Positions 56,401 through 64,000 of a stretch of 64,000 nucleotides of DNA are shown here, one piece after another; position 1 is the stretch's first letter; each line of letters opens with the position of its first letter. Source of the stretch: Carallia brachiata. Lineage: Eukaryota > Streptophyta > Magnoliopsida > Malpighiales > Rhizophoraceae. Both the position numbers and the translations under genes were made by a program. The stretch spans positions 744,001 through 808,000 of the forward strand of contig JADCRB010000028.1 in the NCBI GenBank assembly GCA_021464245.1, in the 5' to 3' direction. Under the pieces are notes generated by a model. That model saw only the letters and a program-made list of their open reading frames with translations, did no database searches and had not been told where the DNA came from.

Positions 56401-58314
56401 GTATAAAAATGAAATACATCCATTTACTTTTAATTTTTCTTTCATCATACAACTTCAACAATTGATGATATTTATTGTCAACTAGCCTCGCTCGTCTCGT
56501 CTCTATCCTATTACTGTTTATTGCATATGTTTATTCCCATCTTTATCTGGATAAGAGCCTCACCGATTTAGATAGGACAGAAAAAAGAAACTTTCAGTTG
56601 ACATCATTTTAGTGTATTAGTGACATAGTTATTAGCTATCATTGAATCCACAATTTGATCTTTAATATAGTGGACTATGATTTGGTACAAACAACCGTAA
56701 CATGTGAGCGAGCCATATTGTTGATTAATTAAAAAAAAAAAACATTTCCTTGTGTTTCTTCCTCTGACTTGATGTAGTGGGAGTTATCACTTAAAGTATC
56801 TCTCTCATTAGTCTGACTTAGAGTTTATACCGCTGCGTTTAAATTGTCAGAGATATTATATCATACACTATAAATTTGAAATTTGTTAATAATGCAGTTA
56901 AGTGTAGTAGAGATTCATTTAGACTTGATAGTACTTAAATAATAAGTTTTCTCTGTAAAAAAAATTAAATAAAGACGGTAATTTATAATTCTTAACTTCA
57001 ACTAATAAGTGCGATGACTTATGTGTATATATAAAAAAAAAAATACAGTGGGAGTACAGCGATAATGACCGAAACCCGAAAAAGGCCGCTACCTTCTTTG
57101 CACTCCCACCTTTCGTTTTCAAAACCTTATCCTGTTTGGACAACTTTTTTCTCGGCAGTGTCAAATTGCAGTTGTTGCTTGATAGGAAATGAAGGAATGG
57201 GCCTATCTATGGGGTCTCAGTTGTAAAAATAAGCGATTAGGACGGTTCCATAATACCCTTTTTTTTGCCCTTTTGAAGAAACCGTGTTGGTATAGATATG
57301 TTAATTGCTCAAACTATCTTGCGAAATTCGCAACGCCGTTGCCCCACCCCACAAAAAAGATCAATTCAGTTCTTGCAGCAATGAAAGGGAATTAAACGTA
57401 GCACTTAGTGCGGACCAAATTTAAATAGAATCATCGATTAGATTATCATATGCGCTCAAAAACAGATAGTTGTTAGATCAAATACAAACTGGAGCCTCTA
57501 ATACTTTGTTTTTTTTTTCTCCATCGTAAAGTTCACTGCATTTGAGCTGGACAGGAGATAGCTCCCATTTCTTATAAATATGTCCTTGAAATGAAAGGGT
57601 AAATATCCCGAATAATCCAACGAATAACTATATTTTTCTCTATAAAAACACTTGTAACAGTGACTCTGTTTGAACCCAAAAAAATAAAAAAGGGTTGCTG
57701 TGTACATATGAAAGAGTAGACATTACTTTCAAGTTTGTACTATAATAGTAGCTGGAACAAAGTTGACAAACATTATTTAAATTATGATCGCAATAATTGG
57801 TGAACTAACCAATGACAAGTAACTAGAAGAAGTAGCCGGGGCATACTTTTCAAAATTATCTGGGCGAGAATGGCGTCACCTTCTCTTGACTAATTTAGCA
57901 AAATCGACAGCAACTAGGTGTTTATCTGTTTACTTATTTCATTGGACAAATCGCAAACTGTCCAATGTCTCTAAACAAATCCAGAACCAGTGAGATTCGA
58001 AAAAGTTTGTAACCAGTAACGGGTAGTAGAAACGAATTACACTGCTTAATTTGACACCAGATTTCTCTAATGTTATCAGTTTTTTATTTTATTTTTTTTG
58101 TTGGTACACATCAGCTTTTTATTCAATCCGCCACCCACTCGTATTATTCTCCCGCTTGTCAATTTCCATCCAAGTTTGAGCATCGCATGACTTACAAGAT
58201 CAATACACATCACACATATCGGAGCTTAATTTACGGTGACCAAAGTCACTGACCATTTCTTGTGACTTTCATTTACTTCACTGTTATTAGTCGTCATTCT
58301 GTCGACAATTTTTT
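53462..58314. other. Intergenic region, no supported gene
   Basis: Several short ORFs occur (53462-53662, 55569-55760, 56050-56235, 57189-57395) but none resembles a known family or shows a gene-like neighbourhood. The DNA is AT-rich with homopolymer runs and one SINE-like fragment at about 54880-55030. Confidence 0.5.
54880..55030 (+). mobile_element. SINE-like fragment (tRNA-type A- and B-box-like motifs)
   Basis: 'tctagcctagtgacttagat' resembles a pol III A box. About 70 bases on, 'gagttcaaactc' resembles a B box, then comes a tail with 'attgggctaatgcccaac'. Composition differs from the flanks. No target duplication or A-tail was identified, so this is a tentative call. Confidence 0.35.
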
Positions 58315-58749
58315 TTACGATGTCGACATTTCTTTTACCTTTTTCCTTTTGGGTAATGTTGTTACTTTCCTTTTATAGCTATTTTGCAATTTTATTGGCC
58401 TCGGTGAATCTTCCGTCGTTGCCAGCTTCCCATTCACATCCGAAAGTCCACTAGTCCAGTAACTAATTTTGCACCCTGTAAGACATGTAATCCGTAGGGT
58501 AACACCCGCAAGAGTTAAAAAAACACACAACCAACACCGTGAGTTGTTACGGGGGCTCGCATCTGTGGCAAGAAATTGTGAATTAAACTTATAGCTTATC
58601 ACGTAATAATCGTCAGATCTCTTTGCTTTTTCCTTAAATATACAATTACAATACTCGTCATCGAGGCTCATCACATAGTAATCATCAGATCTCTTGCTTT
58701 TTGCCTTGAATATACAATTACAATACTCATTTACGAGACTACTAAACAT
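58315..58749 (-). CDS. Unrecognised 144-codon ORF with an in-frame 24-residue tandem duplication (doubtful gene)
   Basis: The ORF contains EYCNCIFK(A/E)K(S/A)KRSDDYYV twice, 24 residues apart, encoded by a 72-bp DNA duplication (58597-58740). The middle has a hydrophobic Cys-rich stretch (CWLCVFLTLAGVTLRITCLTGC) that could span a membrane. The C terminus is basic. I recognise no family. A CCAAT/TATA-like pair (ccaat, then ctataaaagg on the minus strand near 58370) lies inside its 3' part, suggesting that this stretch may be promoter DNA of something else rather than coding. Confidence 0.25.
   Translation of the reverse strand: MFSSLVNEYCNCIFKAKSKRSDDYYVMSLDDEYCNCIFKEKAKRSDDYYVISYKFNSQFLATDASPRNNSRCWLCVFLTLAGVTLRITCLTGCKISYWTSGLSDVNGKLATTEDSPRPIKLQNSYKRKVTTLPKRKKVKEMSTS
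58597..58740. repeat. 72-bp tandem duplication
   Basis: 'cagatctctt...aatatacaattacaatactc' occurs with a 72-base period (first cagatct at 58614, second at 58686). The copies differ at about ten positions. Confidence 0.88.
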
Positions 58750-59479
58750 CTACGAAACATCTGTCCTCAATTCTTATCGTTAACATAAAAAAAACAAAAA
58801 ACAAAATAACAATAATCACGTATCATAAGAAAAAGAGACATAGAAAAATGCAAATACTCACCTCAAAGAAAAGGAGCCACGTATAGAGTGGAGGCACACT
58901 AAGCAGCGAATACGTGTACACGGAGCCCTACAAAGTACGAACGGAGTGAACACGTCAAATCAAACGGAAAAAAGAACGGAGAGAACAACACATCACAAAC
59001 ACAAAACTGCAGTGGTCTTTTTGAATTTGATGAATGACTGAAAACATGCGCAAACCAAATTTTCAGATTTGTGAATTGTTCATTTTAGAGTGGATATTAG
59101 TCATATATTTGTTAATGGTGATAGAGAAATTCAAGTCCTGATCAGTCACTGAGAGGCACTCAAATTTGCTTCATACCATAAACGATTTCTGTATTTTGTA
59201 TATGTACAGATTAAAAGAAAAAAAGGCAAAAAGAAAGCCATTCGTTTTCAAATTCAAGGGGTCCTGTTCTTGAATTCCGTGCTTCGGTCACCGGAGTACA
59301 CTAAAACTTGTCCGTCCCGAGCTCACACGCGCCACCAACACTGCCGCGGAAGACGCGGCCACCTCCTCCTCCTCTTCCTCTCAGATCAGACTGTTTTAGC
59401 CGGGATCGGAGGGCTCTCCTTCGCTGGATGAATCGGGGAGCGATGAAGTAGACGGTTTATTGACGAAGATACGGCTATT
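58750..59479. other. Intergenic DNA and 3' UTR of the serine-rich gene
   Basis: No gene is recognised. The GC-richer part from about 59230 to 59479 is probably the 3' UTR of the minus-strand serine-rich protein gene; it contains no other clear ORF. Confidence 0.4.
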
Positions 59480-60151
59480 TTAGGAATCCTCGGCTTTGGA
59501 CATAACGGAGAGACGGCTCGGACGCGGATGGAAATCGGCTCGCCGCCGTTGCTGGTGAGATGATGGACGAATCAAAGCTGCCAAGGCTCTCTTCACCAAA
59601 TCGCCCTCCACTCCGCCGATCCTCACCAGCGAGTTCGTCATCGCCGATCTGCGCGCATTTAGCCCGTTATTCGGCGAGTAACTGACGCTTTGCGAATTGT
59701 TGAAGCCTTTGTGCAGGCTACACCGGAAGGAGCCAGGGTGCGTGGTGGGCGAGCACAAGCAAGTCCTCTTAGGAGTGCTCTGCTTCCTCACGACCTGGTG
59801 GTGGTGATGGTGGTGGGGGCTACGGGAGGGACCGACGGCGGAGATCGATCGGTTCGGAGAGATCGGACGGTCGAGGGAAAACCTCATGGAAGGCGCCGAC
59901 GGAGCACTTCCGTAAAGATTTACGCGTGAAGGAGACGTGGATCTCTGGTAGTGGTGGTTGTGGTCCTGATCGCGATGGCCGAAGAACGTGGAGGACCGAG
60001 CGGCGAAGCTAGAGCTAGAAGAAGCAAACGACGTTGAGGCAGACGACGGAGTAGGAGAAAAGTAGGCGAATCTGCCCGGAGAAAGTGACCGGAGCGCCGT
60101 TCCCTTGGGGGATCTTCTAGAAGATCCGGTTGTCGACGCCGTTGCCGCCAT
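59480..60151 (-). CDS. Serine-rich protein-related family member (CLCSPTTHPGSFRC motif)
   Basis: Single-exon gene of 223 codons, much GC-richer than its surroundings. The N-terminal half is Ser/Pro/Arg-rich, low-complexity and probably disordered, with an HHHHHH run near residue 113. The hallmark CLCSPTTHPGSFRCSLHK lies at about residues 130-147, followed by RRSAMTNSLVRIG, VEGDLVKRALAALIRPSSHQ and RRRADFHPRPSRLSVM near the C terminus. All are conserved blocks of the plant serine-rich protein-related family (At5g11090/At5g25280 type). Molecular function is not established. The start is the first Met after a TATA box 160 bases upstream. Single-exon structure is typical of the family. Confidence 0.88.
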   Translation of the reverse strand: MAATASTTGSSRRSPKGTALRSLSPGRFAYFSPTPSSASTSFASSSSSFAARSSTFFGHRDQDHNHHYQRSTSPSRVNLYGSAPSAPSMRFSLDRPISPNRSISAVGPSRSPHHHHHHQVVRKQSTPKRTCLCSPTTHPGSFRCSLHKGFNNSQSVSYSPNNGLNARRSAMTNSLVRIGGVEGDLVKRALAALIRPSSHQQRRRADFHPRPSRLSVMSKAEDS

Positions 60152-60313
60152 TTTTTCCTATAAATTCCTATAGATTTTCACCGAAAGAAACTCCAGAGAG
60201 CGAGACAGCGAAAGTTAAATAAAAAAAGAAATTGTGTTTTTTTTTTTTTTTCAAATTCTAATTAGCTGTGTTTGCCTGGTGAAATCGGCAAACCTGGCTC
60301 TCCTCGAACCATA

Positions 60314-60321
60314 TATTTATA
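60314..60321 (-). promoter_or_regulatory. TATA box (TATAAATA) of the serine-rich protein gene
   Basis: On the minus strand CACTATAAATATATGG lies about 160 bases before the ATG at 60151. A start near 60285 would give a leader of about 130 bases that includes a poly-A run on the mRNA strand (plus-strand T run at 60238-60252). Confidence 0.6.
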
Positions 60322-61654
60322 GTGTTTTGAGGAGACGGAGAACAGTCATCGAGTCGAAGCGTTTTGGGTGAAAGTTACTTATATCGCGATATTTTGACGA
60401 ATTAAGATATCTTATCTCTTTTTTGCAGTTGTGCCCCTGGAGTTCTCTTTATTTGCGTCAAGAGGAAAAATTCCAAATTCATTTGCTTTGTTTCACAATT
60501 AAGTACTGTGATTTGTTTGGTTATTTAATACAACAAGTCAACAACTGCCATATCGGGAACTGAGAAATATTGTGTCAGTGAATCATGGAATTTTCTTTTT
60601 ATATATACTACCCATTTTAAGTTGCAAATTACAGTTGATGCCAAATTGTGACATCCACTAGAAGGTTCTTTTTGCAAGTATGAGAAATGATATCATAATA
60701 CATTTATTTGAATTAGAGAGTTCTTGTCTAGATGGTATGGATACCACAATAAACATACGGGATTTAAATTTAATAGGAATAATATATTATAGTGTTAATT
60801 GCAAGTTCGAAGACACAATAATAGGGAAAACCAGTATTTGGCCTCGATGTTAATTGTCCAAGTTCACCCATTCACTTAAAAATTTTAATATTATGATCCG
60901 ATTGCAAAATTAAATTAACTAGGTATCATGCAATGAATTGAGAATCCCTAATGAATTAGTTTGACCCTAAAATTTTATAAACGCATTTTGTTTCTATAGT
61001 CGGTAGTATAATCAATTTATTATCACATTTGGTAGATCTCCTCTCTAGTATTAATTCCCCAAAAATGAGAAAAAAAAGTTGGTTCTTTCCTTTTTTAAGC
61101 ATTCAATTCAATTAAAAACTTATAAACAAATAGATAGATTCCATAACATGCACAAACATGAAACATATAATAATGGCATAAGCACATGATGAATATAATA
61201 ATTGAATTGGGACTGGAAGCCCCCCATTAGCGTACATTTAAAGAAATGAAAAAGTACAGGGACATGAATGCAAAACGTTGTCATCTTTATTCTTCTTTTC
61301 AGTGCCTTGGCGTTTAAGCCGTAGGTAACCTAACCAGCTATGTGGTTGGGGTTAGTTTGTGTCTTAGTGAGGTTAAGGCTCCCATTGGAACCAACGGTTT
61401 TCAACGATAAACTATGGGCTGCCCCATTGTTTACAGATGGACCATGTACATCCAGTAAGTGCCGAATAGCCAAATGATAACAAACAAAAACTGAAAGTTC
61501 ATTCAGTAGAATTCAGTCCGTTTCACTGACAGCTTGCTTCTAGTGAATGCCTAAACAACAACTATACTAACAAACTAATGTGAGACATATAAAACTCGTA
61601 CTAATATGAGACATTTTAAGAATGAATCACATAAAAAAAAACTTTGATGTCTCT

Positions 61655-61912
61655 TATGTTTTGTTTGGATTGTAAGAAAGGAAATGGAAAAGAAAAAAGA
61701 TAGAAAATAGTACAGTAATGATGATATTATAATTGATAAAAATTAATGATCAGAAAGTTGTGAGAAAGAAAATGAATAGTAATTTATTAGGGAAAAAGTA
61801 AAAATTAGTTATTTGGATTGATAGAAAATAAATAAAAAAAAATATGAATAGAAAGTAATTTCTTATCATTTTCTTTTCTTACAATTTTCTATACTTTTCC
61901 AAACAAAGCATT
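61655..61912. mobile_element. MITE-like segment with imperfect inverted ends
   Basis: The left end reads ttttgtttggattgtaagaaaggaa. The right end, reverse-complemented, reads tttgtttggaaaag and then attgtaagaaaagaaa. The interior is AT-rich and partly self-complementary. The ends are imperfect and no clean target duplication is seen. Confidence 0.4.
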
Positions 61913-63287
61913 AACGCTTAAGCCTAGTAAATTGAAAATGTGAAGAGTACATTCTCTTTCTAATATATATTTTAGTTGTTTCCTTTGCGGAAAAAAAAAA
62001 AAAGTGATAAACGCTCTGATATACCATACTAACAAATTAATTAACTTAAGAATTTAAACAATTGAGTGAGATTCAGAAAGGAAAGGTCACGTTTTAAAAC
62101 TTTAAGATTTACGACCAATGTTTTTTGGGAAAATTTTATAAGGGAAACTCTAGCGATTTGCCGTTTTTAATGATCTGCACTTGGCATCAAATTGTTATTT
62201 TTTGATCGAATTGTATTCCTTATTTGCTTTCAACTTTCAACCGAGACGTTGCACCAAAAAGAAAAAAAAAAAAAAGTTCAAGAAAGATGCAACTTTAAGG
62301 TGCCCAAAAAAAAATTAATCCTACAAATATATCAAATGGCCAAACAAAAAAAGGGAAGTTAACCGCATAGACCATAGTACACTATAACTAACAAGCTACT
62401 TTTTTTCTTACTAAAAAAAAAGACGCTATTTTCTTTTAATTGAGTATCAGTATATATCATAATATCATTAGTTGAAGTCCATATAATTAAAATAAGAAAT
62501 ATTGGTGATGTCATTCCTAACTTATAGAACAAAAACGAAATGAGATTCTAAATTCTATTAATGTCAGGATGTATAATAGAATTAAATGTACACGACACTC
62601 TATTGAATCAAAAACAGTATAATGTCTAGGTTGGACTCGTTAAACCAATCTAACCTACTTAAAAATAATTAAATAGTGTAATTATTCCTAAAAGACTTAT
62701 AAATTACTACCTCTACTTACTCATTATTTTGCCGGAAAGAAAGAATAAAAACGAAAATTGTATCTTAGCAAGTTGTCAAATTATGGTAGCTTCTCTGTTG
62801 GGAAATCAACTTCCAAAATGCTTATTTTGTTAATTGTCACCTTTTATTTTGATAGCATGCTCGGCCAATGTTAACGAGACACAAGAACCACACAAAATTT
62901 ATTTATTGCGTAAGGGCAATCCACGTAGACATTAGTAAGAAAAGAAAGTAGAATTTCAGAAAATTTTGTCTGATTTTTTAGTTGAATTGTAATAAATTTT
63001 TTTTTTTACAATAATAGTATTTTTTTGTAATAAAAAAATTTATTTTTTATTATAAAAATAACACTATCATTATGAAAAATAAAAAAATTTATTATAATTC
63101 AAACAGATAATCGGATAAAATTTTTTTAATAATGTAATCGAACCCAATTAGCAAAGTTTTGGTTCGCACACGGTCAAATTTTCTCCTTGGTGCAGCAAAC
63201 AAAATGACACGTATCTCCCATGTGTAACCAGGCCCGCGGTGCGCGGCACAAAGAAAGTCGCGTCAAAATTTGATGAATCTGTTGGAT

Positions 63288-63499
63288 GATGACATTAATT
63301 TCTGTTCTGAAATTATGATATTTATAAATTTATTACATTTTAATTAATTTAATTTAAATTAAGTGAATCTATTAAAAAAAATAAAATTTTTTTAACACTT
63401 ATTTTTTTATATACAAAATTTAAATTTAAAATTTTATTTAAAAAATTTAAATTTATCGTCACTTAAATTGACGATCATTAGTTGATGACATTAATTTCT
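63288..63499. repeat. AT-rich 180-bp segment bracketed by 16-bp direct repeats
   Basis: 'gatgacattaatttct' occurs at 63288-63303 and 63484-63499, identical. The sequence between is nearly pure A/T. It could be an insertion with a long target duplication or a local duplication product. No poly(A) tail or terminal inverted repeats are evident. Confidence 0.5.
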
Positions 63500-64000
63500 T
63501 TGTCGTGCATAACTGAAAGTCCGCATCGAGCGACGAGCATGAACGCGTGGGCTGACTAACATGTTTAGCCATCGCTTATTTCTGGACGCTAATGGAAAAT
63601 TGTACAATCTGTAATAAAAAAAATATATAATTAATATAATAATTTATTTATTTTTAAAATTTAATATATTTTTATGATATAACAATTAATAATTATACAT
63701 GCTAATTTTATGTTTATTATTATAGGTCTACCCAGCTTTTCCCTTCATTTTGTAAGTGATTGTGACATTGGGTTGTGTAGAGCTAATTAGCAAAGGGCCT
63801 AAACTCAGTTTTACTCAAGTGATACTGTTATTAATTTGGAAAATAAGTAATACAACCGTGACAATTTTAACTCTGTGATGCTTGCTTTGTCAAGATATAG
63901 CCTTTATATATACACCCACACAGATAACGACGTTGAACTTATGCATAAAGAAAGTTTCTCAAAATAGTTTGTGTGGACTATACGTGTCTAACTCACACAA

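Larger units (their letters stand above)
60330..64000. other. Intergenic AT-rich DNA to the right edge
   Basis: No supported gene. Two possible small insertions are a TIR-bearing segment at 61655-61912 and an AT-rich segment between 16-bp direct repeats at 63288-63499. Many homopolymer runs are present. Confidence 0.5.

Noticed and set aside
62005..62030. Possible primer-binding-site remnant 'gctctgatatacca'
   Set aside because: It differs from the tRNA-Met complement by an extra dinucleotide and has no flanking terminal repeats, unlike the TRIM at 35426-35748.

Overview
The window is nuclear DNA from a eudicot plant, probably a woody species. The signs are AT-rich intergenic DNA with long A/T runs, GT-AG introns with T-rich 3' ends, and plant-only gene families (ECA1/prolamin-like, PHOX TPR-PB1, nodulin-like MFS, serine-rich CLCSP proteins). 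A Citrus/Sapindales affinity is possible but cannot be settled here. No rRNA, tRNA, CRISPR or prokaryote-like operon was seen.

Layout. The left edge (1-1373) is a partial tandem copy of the ankyrin/DHHC gene that lies intact at 20055-26052. Next come a broken 2-oxoglutarate dioxygenase first exon (minus, 2012-2255) and a promoter/leader-like stretch with a strong hairpin but no protein (3781-5400). These are followed by an egg-cell-secreted-like cysteine-rich gene (minus, 7640-8236) and a small acidic nuclear protein gene (minus, 9010-11227). At 15762-16570 (minus) two overlapping ORFs, CDC26 and TTM3, form the bicistronic locus known from plants. A 5'-truncated LINE-like insertion with a 13-bp target duplication sits at 16949-17826. 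The TIP1-type S-acyltransferase (13 exons) and an N-myristoylation-type LRR gene (15 exons, 29601-37577) fill the centre. One intron of the LRR gene carries a complete TRIM retrotransposon. A PHOX-type co-chaperone (minus, 39177-41381) follows.

The right part is sparser. It holds a 1.26-kb foldback element (42877-44139), a decayed-looking SAM-domain gene (47662-48440), a nodulin-like MFS transporter with a late frame break (minus, 49567-52571), a doubtful ORF with a 72-bp tandem duplication (58315-58749) and a serine-rich protein gene (minus, 59480-60151). The remainder is AT-rich intergenic DNA with microsatellites and eroded repeats.

The genes are independent plant transcription units, not a cluster with a shared function. 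The exception is CDC26-TTM3, where one transcript appears to encode an anaphase-promoting-complex subunit and a short-chain polyphosphatase. The most notable structures are that bicistronic locus, the TRIM element, the nested foldback, the partial duplication of the S-acyltransferase gene, and three reading-frame breaks in otherwise recognisable genes. Exon coordinates were worked out by eye from splice signals and reading-frame continuity, not from transcript data.
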